Shown one piece after another: positions 17,369-26,979 of a DNA stretch of 64,000 nt (positions are counted from its first letter, which is position 1; the number at the start of each line of letters is the position of its first letter). The notes beneath the pieces were generated by a model. It was not told the DNA's origin. It saw only the letters and a program-made list of their open reading frames with translations, and made no database searches. The stretch is taken from positions 7,663 through 71,662 of the forward strand of contig DITN01000031.1 of assembly GCA_002422865.1 (NCBI GenBank), given 5' to 3'. This stretch comes from Bacteroidetes bacterium UBA6183. Its GTDB lineage: Bacteria; Bacteroidota; Bacteroidia; UKL13-3. The position numbers and the translations under genes are program-made.

Positions 17369-18520
17369 TTAATAAAACATTTTAGTGATTTGTTTATTAA
17401 CCCAAGGAATGTTTCCAATCTTGATTAGCGTATTTATTAGACTAACCCTATCGCTTAATAACCGTTGCAAGTAATAATGGTTTTTAAAATTTCCCCACAT
17501 TTTTTTGTACACACGTTCATCGTAGGCTTTCAAGGTGTTAGCACCAAAGTTATTTTGATCAATACTTTTAATAATTTGCTCTGCAGCAAATTTTCCACTT
17601 TCCATAGCTGTTTCAATACCTTCTCCACTGAAAGGATCTATTAACGATGCGGCATCACCACAAAGCATAAACCTATGGCCACTAATGTTATATTTTTTTG
17701 AACCTAAAGGTAGGCCAAATCCCTTTACAGCTTCCAATGGCGTTGCATCTTTAAATCGTTCGCGTATCTCAGGGATATTGTTAATAATTTCGTGCATGCT
17801 CGCTTTTAGGTCGATTTTATTCTTAGCAATGGTTTCGCTCAACATCCCAAAACCAACATTGGCTTCATTATTACTTAGTGGAAAAATCCAAAAGTAACCA
17901 GGTAAATAACCTTTTAAAAAATATACTTCTAATGCATTTCCTTCTAAACCTTTTATGTTACTGTAATATTGCCTAACCGCACCGCTATAATGTTTACGAT
18001 CAACTTTAAAGTTGTTCAGTTTTTTGGCAACAATACTATGTGCACCATCGCAACCAACCAACACCTTACCTTTTATGGTTGTTCCATCAGCCAAAACAAC
18101 CTCTGCAAAATCAGCATTGGTGCTTACTTCTTTTACTTTACAGTTTTGTATAATCTCGTTGTTGGTGTTTTGTTTGGCAATTTCAAACAGCCAATTATCA
18201 AAATCTTTTCTACGTATACAATGACCTGTTTTTGAAAAAGAAAAAGATAAACTTTTAAAATTCGGACTGTATAATTTGGCCTGCGTAATATTTGTTTTAG
18301 GCGCAAACGCTAACAAGTTTGTTTCTAACTCAGGATCTATTTGACGTAATATGCGTTTAGCAACCGAGCTTACGGCATCACCACAAATTTTATCACGCGG
18401 AAAAGTTTCTTTATCGAGTAAGGCTACTTTTAAACCACTGTTTTTTAACGTAATGGCGCATGTTGAACCTGCAGGTCCGGCACCAATAATAATTACATCA
18501 ACCAGTTTTGTATTGTTCAA
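17369..18520 (-). CDS. Geranylgeranyl-reductase-family FAD oxidoreductase, non-ATG start
   Basis: A flavoprotein of about 383 residues. The FAD-binding Rossmann motif DVIIIGAGPAGSTCAITL is near the N-terminus; the C-terminal FAD motif LCGDAASLIDPFSGEGIETAMESG and the DKICGDAVSS element are typical of the geranylgeranyl reductase family of isoprenoid- or lipid-reducing monooxygenase-like enzymes. There is no in-frame ATG before the Rossmann fold. The most likely start is the TTG read from 18520 (LNNTKLVDV); another TTG at 18559 would add 13 residues. Substrate is unknown. It probably shares a transcript with the adenosyltransferase. Confidence 0.85.
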   Translation of the reverse strand: MNNTKLVDVIIIGAGPAGSTCAITLKNSGLKVALLDKETFPRDKICGDAVSSVAKRILRQIDPELETNLLAFAPKTNITQAKLYSPNFKSLSFSFSKTGHCIRRKDFDNWLFEIAKQNTNNEIIQNCKVKEVSTNADFAEVVLADGTTIKGKVLVGCDGAHSIVAKKLNNFKVDRKHYSGAVRQYYSNIKGLEGNALEVYFLKGYLPGYFWIFPLSNNEANVGFGMLSETIAKNKIDLKASMHEIINNIPEIRERFKDATPLEAVKGFGLPLGSKKYNISGHRFMLCGDAASLIDPFSGEGIETAMESGKFAAEQIIKSIDQNNFGANTLKAYDERVYKKMWGNFKNHYYLQRLLSDRVSLINTLIKIGNIPWVNKQITKMFY

Positions 18521-18681
18521 TTGTGTGTGTTTGAGTTGATGCAAGTATACAAATTCCAATACTTGAAACCATTATTTCACAAGGGTTTTTGCTACAAAGC
18601 GAAATAAAACTTACAGTTCATAAATCCAATTCGAACCTTTTGCCGTAAATGCATACAACACACAACCAAAACTATTAAAAT

Positions 18682-20523
18682 ATGAAAAAATCTACAAAAT
18701 TAATGGCAGGACTGTTTGCAGCATTTGCAACAACTTTTACTGCACAAGCTGATCACTTAGCCGATAGGTTGACTTTCTCGGCAAGGTTACAACCAGCACC
18801 GGGTGTAACAACAATGGCAAATGGAGTAGCAGCATTTATGCTTAACTCAACACAAGACACCATGTATTTTACAACCAGTTTTGCCAAACTATCAAGCACA
18901 CTTACCGGATATCACATACACAACCAACGCACAGGTGGTAATGTGGTGATTGATTTTGATGGTAAGGTGAGTGGCAATACTGTTAGGAGTATTATCACAG
19001 GAAACCAATTAAAAGAGATGTTGGGCGATTTTATTGCAGGTAATTTGTATGTAGCTGTTCACTCGCAAAACAATCCGGCTGTTGAAATTTTAGGTTTTGT
19101 AAAACTTGAATCTGATTGGGGCTTTGAGGCGAAACTGGATGGTATGCAAGCATCAACCAACTCTGTGGCTACAGGTTTGGCTGCAGTAAATTTTGGTTTG
19201 ATGGGTGATACTGCATCGGTAAGGGTGGTTACAACCTTGGGTAATAACATCGAGTCGGCCCACTTACATTTTGGTAAAGAAGGACAAAATGGTGGTGTAG
19301 CATTAGATGTTGCCGGATTAATTACTGCTGATGGCAAAGGCATATTAGGTGGTGTAAGTATATCGCCAATGGATTGGACAAACCTAATGGCTGCCTTGAT
19401 GAATGATAGCATCTATTTAAACCTTCATACTGCTGCATTTCCTAATGGTGAAATTCGTGGGCAAGTTCGTACCACCAAAACCTTACGTTTTGATTCATGG
19501 TTAAGTCCGGGAGCAATAACAGCCGGTGGAGGAACAATAAGTAAACCATCAATGGCTTATGGTGTATCAACATTATGGTTAAATAACACCATGGATACGC
19601 TTCGTTACCAAGTATTTTACAACCAACTAACAAGCACACCTAATGCTGCACATTTTCATATGGGCGAACCAACACAAAGTGGTGGTGTAGTAAAAGAAAT
19701 AACTGTTGGTGCAAATACCATTACAGGCATGTGGACCAAGTATGACGCCATGCAACCACTTACTTCGGCTATGCTAACACAATTGTTATATGGTAATTTA
19801 TATTTTGTAATACACACCGATAGTAACCCAAATGGAGAAATTCGCGGACAAGTGTTTAGGTTAGCACGCGAAGGTTTTATTGCTGAATTGGATGGAAAAC
19901 AAAACAATAGCATGGGCATGGGTAGTGGAGTGTTAACTTACGACAGAGACCGCATGAATTTACATTACATGATTACTTTTGATAACTTGTCGTCTGATGT
20001 AACTGCTGCACATTTACACAAAGGTGTTAAAGGCGAAAATGGTGGTGTGGTGTATGATTTAAACATGCCAACCAACAATGGTTTTTATGGTTATTGGAAA
20101 AACGGATTTAACAATGCTCAATCGTTACCATTACGCAGAGGTGATAGCATTTATGTAAACATCCACACATCAAACTTTCCTAACGGAGAAATCCGTGGAC
20201 AGTTTTGGAGAAACTACAGAATCTCTTCACCAACTGTTACCACCGGTATAGCCGATATTGTAACCAACCAAAGCAATATCAACTTGTATCCAAACCCGGC
20301 TAATCGTGAATTAAATGTAACATTTGAAGCTGTTCAAAATGCAACCGGATCAGTAAATTTATACGATATTAATGGAAAACTAATCGTACTAAGAAATGGT
20401 AATATTTGTTCAGGTATGAATACCATCACCGTTAATACTGAAGCGTTGAAACCGGGTATTTATATTGCAGAGTTAACAGTTAATGGCCAAGTTGTTACCC
20501 GCAAAAAAGTAGCTAAAGATTAA
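18682..20523 (+). CDS. Secreted four-repeat CHRD-domain protein with T9SS sorting domain
   Basis: A 613-residue secreted protein. A signal peptide (MKKSTKLMAGLFAAFATTFTAQA) is followed by four tandem CHRD-type modules starting at about residues 28, 145, 265 and 395. Each has a strand pattern ending with a histidine-bearing AHLH/AHFH-like segment and a closing NPNGEIRGQ-like segment. The last 80 residues form a type A T9SS sorting domain (NLYPNPANRELNV ... GIYIAELTVNGQVVTRKKV). CHRD domains are known from chordin and bacterial proteins without a settled role; extracellular binding is the likely theme. It has its own terminator. Confidence 0.88.
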   Translation: MKKSTKLMAGLFAAFATTFTAQADHLADRLTFSARLQPAPGVTTMANGVAAFMLNSTQDTMYFTTSFAKLSSTLTGYHIHNQRTGGNVVIDFDGKVSGNTVRSIITGNQLKEMLGDFIAGNLYVAVHSQNNPAVEILGFVKLESDWGFEAKLDGMQASTNSVATGLAAVNFGLMGDTASVRVVTTLGNNIESAHLHFGKEGQNGGVALDVAGLITADGKGILGGVSISPMDWTNLMAALMNDSIYLNLHTAAFPNGEIRGQVRTTKTLRFDSWLSPGAITAGGGTISKPSMAYGVSTLWLNNTMDTLRYQVFYNQLTSTPNAAHFHMGEPTQSGGVVKEITVGANTITGMWTKYDAMQPLTSAMLTQLLYGNLYFVIHTDSNPNGEIRGQVFRLAREGFIAELDGKQNNSMGMGSGVLTYDRDRMNLHYMITFDNLSSDVTAAHLHKGVKGENGGVVYDLNMPTNNGFYGYWKNGFNNAQSLPLRRGDSIYVNIHTSNFPNGEIRGQFWRNYRISSPTVTTGIADIVTNQSNINLYPNPANRELNVTFEAVQNATGSVNLYDINGKLIVLRNGNICSGMNTITVNTEALKPGIYIAELTVNGQVVTRKKVAKD

Positions 20524-20550
20524 TTATTAAACTCCTCATAATTAAACAAT

Positions 20551-20584
20551 GCGAGATTCCTTAATATGAGGAATCTCGCTTGTT
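20551..20584 (+). terminator. Terminator of the CHRD gene
   Basis: An 11-bp perfect stem, gcgagattcct (20551-20561) with aggaatctcgc (20569-20579), followed by a short T-rich stretch. Confidence 0.8.
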
Positions 20585-20648
20585 AAATAATTACACAATT
20601 AAACCTATTATTGTTTGGCTGGTCATAGCTAACTTAATACTAAGGTTT

Positions 20649-21962
20649 ATGAAAAAAATTACATTGTTACTATCGTTTACCTTATTGGCAAATGTTCTGT
20701 TTGCGCAACTTTATTTTCCGCCAAAAACCGGTAATACATGGGAAACTGTTTCAGCACAAAGTTTAGGATGGAACACCTCTCGTTTAGACAGCTTGCATGA
20801 TTTGTTGGAACGAAAAAACACCAAAGCATTTATTGTTTTAAAAAACGGAAGGATAGTAATTGAAGATTATTTTGGTTCTTTTACACAAGATTCTGCTTGG
20901 TATTGGGCATCAGCAGGTAAAAGCTTAACAGGCTTTTTAACGGGCATGGCACAAGACCAAGGTATTGTTAATATTAACGACTCAGTAAGTAAACATTTGG
21001 GTTCAGGTTGGAGCAGTTGTACACCGGATAAGGAAGGTTTGATTACCATTAAACATCAGCTATCCATGACAACCGGATTGGATTACCAAATACCCGATTT
21101 AGATTGTACCGATCCGAGTTGTTTGAAATACAAGTCAGATGCAGGTAGTTTTTGGTATTACCACAATGCGCCATATCACCTTATACATGATGTGATTGCA
21201 GCGGCATCAAACAAAACATTTCAGCAGTTTACCACGCAAAACCTAAGTGTAAAAACAGGCATCAACGGATTATGGATTGATCATGTATTTTATTCAAAAC
21301 CAAGATCGATGGCACGTTTTGGTTTGTTGATGTTAAACAAAGGTATTTGGGCAAACGATACGATATTAAAAAGTCGAGCGTATTACAACGAAATGACCAA
21401 TACATCCCAGCCTTACAACCAAGCCTATGGTTATTTGTGGTGGTTAAACGGTAAAAGCAGTTTTAAATTACCCTTAAGTAATACAACATTCCAAGGTAAA
21501 ATATGTCCACCTGCACCAGATGGATTGTTGATGGCACTGGGTAAAAACGACCAGAAAATATACGTTTGGCCCGAAAGAGATATTGTGATTATAAGAATGG
21601 GTGAAGATGCTGATGGTGGGGGATTGGTGCCCATTGCCTTTGATACCACTTTATGGGATGAGTTAAACAAATTAATGGCGGTAGAGTATACCGGTATTAA
21701 CAATACACCAGAAAAAAACGAAATCACCATTTGGCCTAATCCGGCAAAAAAGGAGTTGAATTTTACAATAGGCACGCAACAACAACCGCTATCTGTGTGT
21801 CTATACAACATCAACGGACAATTAGTTTATGAAGAAACCTATAAATACCCACTGTTTGAAGGCCAAATTGATATTAGCAACCTTAGCAATGGCCTCTATA
21901 CCATACGTGTTACTTCAAACCATAAAACTATGGTTAAAAAACTGGTAATCAAGAAGGAGTAA
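20649..21962 (+). CDS. Secreted serine hydrolase (beta-lactamase/class C-like) with T9SS sorting domain
   Basis: A 437-residue exported protein. The open frame extends upstream, but the signal peptide MKKITLLLSFTLLANVLFAQ fixes the start at 20649. The beta-lactamase/penicillin-binding-like domain has the catalytic SxxK motif SAGK (Ser88, Lys91) and a YxN-type element in WYYHNAPYHL. The C-terminal about 75 residues are a T9SS type A sorting domain (ITIWPNPAKKELNFTIG ... NGLYTIRVTS). Such enzymes hydrolyse esters, amides or D-amino-acid peptides; the substrate here is unknown. It follows the CHRD gene on the same strand but behind a terminator. Confidence 0.87.
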   Translation: MKKITLLLSFTLLANVLFAQLYFPPKTGNTWETVSAQSLGWNTSRLDSLHDLLERKNTKAFIVLKNGRIVIEDYFGSFTQDSAWYWASAGKSLTGFLTGMAQDQGIVNINDSVSKHLGSGWSSCTPDKEGLITIKHQLSMTTGLDYQIPDLDCTDPSCLKYKSDAGSFWYYHNAPYHLIHDVIAAASNKTFQQFTTQNLSVKTGINGLWIDHVFYSKPRSMARFGLLMLNKGIWANDTILKSRAYYNEMTNTSQPYNQAYGYLWWLNGKSSFKLPLSNTTFQGKICPPAPDGLLMALGKNDQKIYVWPERDIVIIRMGEDADGGGLVPIAFDTTLWDELNKLMAVEYTGINNTPEKNEITIWPNPAKKELNFTIGTQQQPLSVCLYNINGQLVYEETYKYPLFEGQIDISNLSNGLYTIRVTSNHKTMVKKLVIKKE

Positions 21963-21963
21963 C

Positions 21964-22656
21964 TTAAACGTTTTTTAAGGTAATGATTTTGTAACCTACG
22001 CCATGCTCGTTTAAAATTTCGAGTGGGGTAGATTCTTTCACAATTTTACGAAGTTTGGACAAGTAAACGTCTAAGCATTTAGAGGTATAAGTATCGGTGG
22101 TGCCCCATACTTCTTCCATTAATGTTTTCCGCATCACCACCTGATTCACGTTATCAAGCATCAATTTCATTAAATGCGATTCCTTAGCACTCAATTTAAA
22201 TGCTTTGCCCTCGTAGCTTATTACTCGTGAATTATGATCAAAACTAAAATCTCCAGGAAGGATATTAGCTAAGGTGTCGTTGGTATCACTTTTTTTGCAC
22301 CTGCGTAAAATAGCTTCAACACGCAATACCAATTCCCTTACCTGAAAAGGTTTTAATATAAAATCATCGCAACCGTTCTCAAAAGCTTGGTATTTAACCT
22401 GAGTTTCGTGGTTGGCTGTTACAAACAAAAATGGAACATTGTCTACCGCTTTAAGTTGGGTACTTAAAGCAAATCCATCCATATCGGGTAATGAAAAATC
22501 AAGTATACAAATGTCATACAGTCCCTTTCGAAAATTCTCAATTGCATCTTTTCCATTTGAAAACCAAGTTATTTGAGCTCCGTTTCCATTAAATACAGCT
22601 TCAATTAAGCTGCCGATAGATTGATCATCCTCAACCAAGAGTACTTTGTAAGACAT
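21964..22656 (-). CDS. OmpR-family response regulator (orphan)
   Basis: A 230-residue two-component regulator. The receiver domain has acidic residues E9/D10/D11, the phosphoacceptor Asp53 in ICILDFSLPDMDGF, and the conserved lysine in FILKPF. The C-terminal winged helix has FKLSAKESHLMKLMLDN, the recognition-helix region TSKCLDVYLSKLRKIV and the terminal hairpin EILNEHGVGYKI. No histidine kinase is adjacent; the nearest is the TPR kinase about 24 kb away. It is convergent with the serine hydrolase (1 base between stops) and divergent from sufB across 218 bp. Its target genes are not evident. Confidence 0.93.
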   Translation of the reverse strand: MSYKVLLVEDDQSIGSLIEAVFNGNGAQITWFSNGKDAIENFRKGLYDICILDFSLPDMDGFALSTQLKAVDNVPFLFVTANHETQVKYQAFENGCDDFILKPFQVRELVLRVEAILRRCKKSDTNDTLANILPGDFSFDHNSRVISYEGKAFKLSAKESHLMKLMLDNVNQVVMRKTLMEEVWGTTDTYTSKCLDVYLSKLRKIVKESTPLEILNEHGVGYKIITLKNV

Positions 22657-22852
22657 CTGTTTCAGTTTTATTTAAAGGTTCGCAATAATAGTTGTTAATT
22701 CTTGGCTATTCCAATAAAAACGGTATTCTTCGCCATTTTTAAGAGAATTTTAGCAATCATTATAACTTAAATAGAACAATTTTAGTATTTAACTGTTACA
22801 CAAATGTAGCAATCTTGTTTAGATTTAGTTTAAATAAATAATAAATTTGTGC

Positions 22853-22860
22853 TACGTTTG
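22853..22860 (+). promoter_or_regulatory. Possible -7 box of the suf operon
   Basis: TACGTTTG matches the Bacteroidota -7 consensus TAnnTTTG and lies 14 bases before the sufB ATG. I see no clear -33 TTTG at the right spacing. Confidence 0.4.
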
Positions 22861-22874
22861 CACCACAAAATAAT

Positions 22875-24320
22875 ATGGCAGAAGAAGTAGATATTATAGA
22901 TCAGGTGGTTGGTCAAGAATACAAGTACGGATTCACCACCGATATAGAAATGGAGACTGCCCCGAAGGGCTTAACCGAAGACACCATTCGTTTTATTTCA
23001 GCTAAAAAGAACGAACCCGAATGGATGTTGGAATACCGTTTAAAAGCCTTTAAATATTGGCAAGGATTAACAGCGCCTAATTGGCAAAACTTCAATTATC
23101 CGTCAGTTGATTATCAGGACATCATTTATTACGCTGCACCCAAAGAAAAGATAAAGTTGGATAGCTTGGATCAAGTGGATCCTGAGTTATTGAAAACTTT
23201 TGAAAAATTGGGCATATCGTTGAGCGAACAAAAACGCTTAACAGGTGTGGCTGTTGATGCTGTTTTCGACTCCGTATCAATAGCAACTACGTTTAAAGAC
23301 CAATTGAAAGAAAAAGGCATCATCTTCTGCTCGATGAGCGAAGCCGTGCATGATCATCCGGATTTGGTTAAAAAATACTTGAGCTCAGTAGTTCCTTACA
23401 CAGATAACTTTTTTGCCGCATTAAATGCAGCTGTGTTTAGCGATGGATCTTTTGTTTACATTCCTAAAGGCGTTCGTTGCCCGATGGAGCTGTCAACTTA
23501 TTTCCGTATCAACGCAGAAAATACCGGCCAATTTGAGCGTACTTTAATTATTGCAGATGAAGGTTCGTATGTAAGTTACCTGGAAGGTTGTACCGCTCCA
23601 ATGCGTGATGAAAACCAATTACACGCAGCGGTGGTTGAGTTAATTGCTTTAGAAAATGCAGAGATCAAATACTCTACTGTTCAAAACTGGTACCCCGGTG
23701 ATAAAAACGGTAAAGGGGGTATTTATAACTTTGTTACCAAGCGTGGTATTTGTATGGGCGATAACTCTAAAATTAGTTGGACCCAAGTAGAAACAGGTAG
23801 TGCCATTACATGGAAATACCCAAGTTGCATTTTAAAAGGTGATAACTCGGTAGGTGAATTTTTCTCGGTAGCCGTTACCAATAACATGCAACAAGCTGAT
23901 ACCGGAACTAAAATGATTCATATTGGTAAAAACACCAAAAGCAGAATTGTATCAAAAGGTATATCAGCAGGTAAATCACATAACACATATCGTGGGTTAG
24001 TTAAAGTAAATAAAAAGGCTGATAAAGCCCGTAATTATACCCAATGTGATAGTATGTTAATTGGTGATAGAAGTGGAGCGCATACCTTCCCTTACATCGA
24101 AATTAACAACAAAAGTGCCATGGTTGAGCATGAAGCCAGTACCAGTAAAATTGGTGAAGACCAAATATTTTATTGCAACCAACGTGGTATAGGAACCGAA
24201 GAAGCCATTAGTTTAATAGTAAATGGTTTTTGCCGCGAGGTACTCAATCAATTACCGATGGAGTTTGCCGTTGAAGCACAAAAATTATTAGCAGTATCAT
24301 TAGAAGGATCAGTTGGATAA
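22875..24320 (+). CDS. sufB: Fe-S cluster assembly protein SufB
   Basis: The 481-residue scaffold subunit of the SufBC2D complex, on which iron-sulfur clusters are built in the cytoplasm. Family landmarks include YAAPKEKIKLDSLDQVDPELL, the beta-helix core with SYLEGCTAPMRDENQLHAAVVEL, and the C-terminal GIGTEEAISLIVNGFCREVL that contacts SufC. Length is normal. It heads the suf operon, 33 bases upstream of sufC, and is divergent from the orphan response regulator. No Rrf2/IscR-type regulator gene lies next to it. Confidence 0.97.
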   Translation: MAEEVDIIDQVVGQEYKYGFTTDIEMETAPKGLTEDTIRFISAKKNEPEWMLEYRLKAFKYWQGLTAPNWQNFNYPSVDYQDIIYYAAPKEKIKLDSLDQVDPELLKTFEKLGISLSEQKRLTGVAVDAVFDSVSIATTFKDQLKEKGIIFCSMSEAVHDHPDLVKKYLSSVVPYTDNFFAALNAAVFSDGSFVYIPKGVRCPMELSTYFRINAENTGQFERTLIIADEGSYVSYLEGCTAPMRDENQLHAAVVELIALENAEIKYSTVQNWYPGDKNGKGGIYNFVTKRGICMGDNSKISWTQVETGSAITWKYPSCILKGDNSVGEFFSVAVTNNMQQADTGTKMIHIGKNTKSRIVSKGISAGKSHNTYRGLVKVNKKADKARNYTQCDSMLIGDRSGAHTFPYIEINNKSAMVEHEASTSKIGEDQIFYCNQRGIGTEEAISLIVNGFCREVLNQLPMEFAVEAQKLLAVSLEGSVG

Positions 24321-24352
24321 ACAACGCTCATTTATCAGGTTTATCAAAATTA

Positions 24353-25141
24353 ATGAGTGGTGATAAAAACAAAGTCATGTTAGAAATTAAAGATTTAAAA
24401 GCAGAAATTGAAGGAAAAAAAATCCTTAACGGAATAAACTTGGTGGTTAAACCTGGTGAAGTTCACGCTATAATGGGCCCAAACGGTGCCGGAAAAAGTA
24501 CCTTGTCATCCGTATTGGCAGGTAGAGCAGATTATGTTGTAACCGGTGGTGAAGTAAGTTTTAATGGAAAAGATTTATTGGAAATGTCGCCTGAAGATAG
24601 GGCACGTGAAGGTGTGTTTTTGGCATTCCAATATCCGGTTGAAATTCCGGGCGTAAGTACAACCAATTTCTTGAAAACTGCCATTAACGAAAAACGCAAA
24701 TACTTGGGTCAAGAACCTATGGAAGCTACTGCCTTTTTAAAGTTTATGCGCGAAAAAATGGAGTTGATGGAAATGGATAAAGCATTAACCAGCCGTAGTT
24801 TAAACGAAGGTTTTAGTGGTGGAGAGAAAAAACGTAATGAGGTTTTTCAAATGGCCATGTTAGAGCCTAAATTAACCATTATGGACGAAACCGATTCGGG
24901 TTTGGATATAGATGCATTGCGTCTGGTATCAGCAGGTGTTAACAAATTAAAAGATGGCGAACGTTCGTTTGTGGTGATAACACATTACCAACGTTTATTA
25001 GATTACATCGTACCTGATTTTGTGCACGTGTTATACAAAGGAAGAATTGTTAAAAGTGGTGATGCTTCGCTTGCTAAAGAGTTAGAGGTTAAGGGTTACG
25101 ACTGGATTAAGACTGAAGTGGAACAAGAAGCTAACGCTTAA
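24353..25141 (+). CDS. sufC: Fe-S cluster assembly ATPase SufC
   Basis: A 262-residue ABC-type ATPase that powers the SufBCD scaffold. Walker A is GPNGAGKSTL, the ABC signature is FSGGEKKR, and Walker B with the SufC-specific ending is LTIMDETDSGLDIDAL. The start may be the ATG at 24353 or the ATG eight codons later (MLEIKDLKAEI), which better matches the family N-terminus. It sits between sufB and sufD in the operon. Confidence 0.97.
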   Translation: MSGDKNKVMLEIKDLKAEIEGKKILNGINLVVKPGEVHAIMGPNGAGKSTLSSVLAGRADYVVTGGEVSFNGKDLLEMSPEDRAREGVFLAFQYPVEIPGVSTTNFLKTAINEKRKYLGQEPMEATAFLKFMREKMELMEMDKALTSRSLNEGFSGGEKKRNEVFQMAMLEPKLTIMDETDSGLDIDALRLVSAGVNKLKDGERSFVVITHYQRLLDYIVPDFVHVLYKGRIVKSGDASLAKELEVKGYDWIKTEVEQEANA

Positions 25142-25217
25142 TCCTAGTCACATTAATTTTCATTTCGAAACGAGCTCAACTTAGCTAACTTAGAATTTAG
25201 TATTTTAAAATACAACC

Positions 25218-26504
25218 ATGTTATTAGAGACCATAAAAAAAGATTTCGTTCAATACAAAGCACAAGCCGAACAAGGTGAGTTTTTAACCTTGCGCGAACA
25301 AGCTTTTGCCGAGTTTGAAAAATTAGGTTTCCCAACCACCAAACACGAGGAGTGGAAGTACACCAATTTGAAATCGATTACCGATAAAACATTTCAAAGC
25401 ACTTGCGAAATAAAAAGCTTGGTTAACGAATTGTTTAACGCATCCATAGAATCAAAACTTACTGCCAACTTTTTGGTGTTTGTTAATGGTTCGTTGGTAA
25501 ACGAGTTATCAAAAATTATTGAGCAGGACAACAACATTGTTATTTCAAGTATAGCTGCTGCGCGCAAAAACAATCAAACCATATTTAACCAACACTTTGG
25601 TAAATATGCCAAAGTGGAGGGTGAAGCCATGAATGCTTTAAATACGGCATTGTTAAGTGATGGCGCTTTTGTTTTTGTGCCTAAGGGTAAAACAGTAACG
25701 CATCCGGTGGTAATTTTTAACATCAGCGATGCTTCCGATTTAAATGTATTGGCTCAACCACGTAACTTAATTGTTGCCGAAGAAAGCAGCTCGGTTACTT
25801 TGGTAGAAACTTACTATGCAGTGGGTGCAAACGCATCGTTTACCAATGTGGTTACCGAAACTTATGCAGGTAAAAACGCCCATGTTGAACATTACAAAAT
25901 TCAACAACAAGGTGGCGAATCCTACCAAAATAACTTTACCCAAATTTTTCAAGAGGCTGATACCAATATTAACCATGTTACTTTAACTTTAGATGGAACA
26001 ATGGTGCGCAATAACCTTCATTTTTACATGAATGGAGAGCATTGCAACAGCTTATTGTACGGACTTTATGTTACCGATAACAAAGATTTTGTAGACAACC
26101 ACACCCGTGTTGATCATGCAAAACCCAATTGTTTTAGTGACGAGAAATATAAAGGCATTTTAAAAGACCAATCAACTGCGGTGTTTAACGGTAAGATTAT
26201 GGTTCATTTAGATGCTCAAAAAACCAATGCATACCAACGTAACCAAAACATATTGTTAAGCGATGATGCTACTGTTAACACCAAACCGCAATTAGAAATT
26301 TTTGCCGATGATGTAAAATGTACGCATGGAGCTACTATTGGCGAGTTGGATGAAGAGCCTATGTTTTATTTACGTAGCAGAGGTATTCCTGAAAATGTAG
26401 CGCGCAAATTATTGTTAAACGCTTTTGCTGACGACATTGCTGAGAAAATTAAAATACCTGAGTTAGTGGAGTTGTTGGAGAATTTGATCGATGAGAAGTT
26501 GTAG
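25218..26504 (+). CDS. sufD: Fe-S cluster assembly protein SufD
   Basis: The 428-residue partner of SufB in the SufBC2D complex. The N-terminal FEKLGFPTTKHEEWKYTNL is a SufD hallmark, and the C-terminal helix region YLRSRGIPENVARKLLLNAFADDI mediates SufC contact. It is 76 bases after sufC. Immediately after its stop codon the sequence enters the inverted-repeat cassette carrying a GxxExxY gene, which separates it from sufS. Confidence 0.95.
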   Translation: MLLETIKKDFVQYKAQAEQGEFLTLREQAFAEFEKLGFPTTKHEEWKYTNLKSITDKTFQSTCEIKSLVNELFNASIESKLTANFLVFVNGSLVNELSKIIEQDNNIVISSIAAARKNNQTIFNQHFGKYAKVEGEAMNALNTALLSDGAFVFVPKGKTVTHPVVIFNISDASDLNVLAQPRNLIVAEESSSVTLVETYYAVGANASFTNVVTETYAGKNAHVEHYKIQQQGGESYQNNFTQIFQEADTNINHVTLTLDGTMVRNNLHFYMNGEHCNSLLYGLYVTDNKDFVDNHTRVDHAKPNCFSDEKYKGILKDQSTAVFNGKIMVHLDAQKTNAYQRNQNILLSDDATVNTKPQLEIFADDVKCTHGATIGELDEEPMFYLRSRGIPENVARKLLLNAFADDIAEKIKIPELVELLENLIDEKL

Positions 26505-26510
26505 GTGAAG

Positions 26511-26549
26511 TAGCACAGATTAGCACGGATTTTGGGATTACACTGATTG
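26511..26549 (+). repeat. Left inverted-repeat end of the GxxExxY cassette
   Basis: Contains TAGCACAGATTA followed by ATTACACTGATTG, both mirrored at the right end (26980-27020). It begins seven bases after the sufD stop codon. Confidence 0.7.
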
Positions 26550-26567
26550 TATAGTTTCTAAAAGATT

Positions 26568-26972
26568 ATGGATATTGTAGAAGAACCGATAAGTGAATAT
26601 GAACAGTTTCCTTTAAAGGACGAGACTTATGGTATTATTGGTGCTTGTATGAATGTGTATAACGAATTGGGTAATGGTTTTCTGGAGGCTGTTTATCAAG
26701 ATGCGTTAGAGATTGAATTTCAGTTGTTGAATATACCTTATCAAAGAGAAGTGCCTTATCAAGTGACTTACAAAGGACGAAAATTGAATAGAAAGTACAT
26801 CGCTGATTTTATTATGTACGACTCTATTGTATTGGAACTAAAGGCCCAAGAATTTTTAGTAAGAGCAAATCATAGTCAAGTTGTAAATTACCTAAAAGCC
26901 TCTAAACATAGAGTAGGGCTACTCATTAATTTCGGAGAAAAATCATTGGTATACAAACGTTTTATAAAATAA
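26568..26972 (+). CDS. GxxExxY protein
   Basis: A 134-residue protein with the defining GxxExxY motif GFLEAVY (residues 37-43) and the downstream IADFIMYDSIVLELKA (Asp80, Glu90, Lys92), which has the spacing of a PD-(D/E)xK nuclease-like core. The family is widespread, often multicopy, and has no proven function; a nuclease role is inferred from the fold-like residues. It has an ATG start and no signal peptide. It interrupts an otherwise standard suf operon and lies between inverted repeats, so it is probably not an Fe-S assembly factor but cargo or an agent of the flanking element. Confidence 0.85.
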   Translation: MDIVEEPISEYEQFPLKDETYGIIGACMNVYNELGNGFLEAVYQDALEIEFQLLNIPYQREVPYQVTYKGRKLNRKYIADFIMYDSIVLELKAQEFLVRANHSQVVNYLKASKHRVGLLINFGEKSLVYKRFIK

Positions 26973-26979
26973 CCTAAAC

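Noticed and set aside
20580..20648. Upstream TTG start of the serine hydrolase
   Set aside because: It lies in the terminator of the preceding gene and would place residues before a clear signal peptide.
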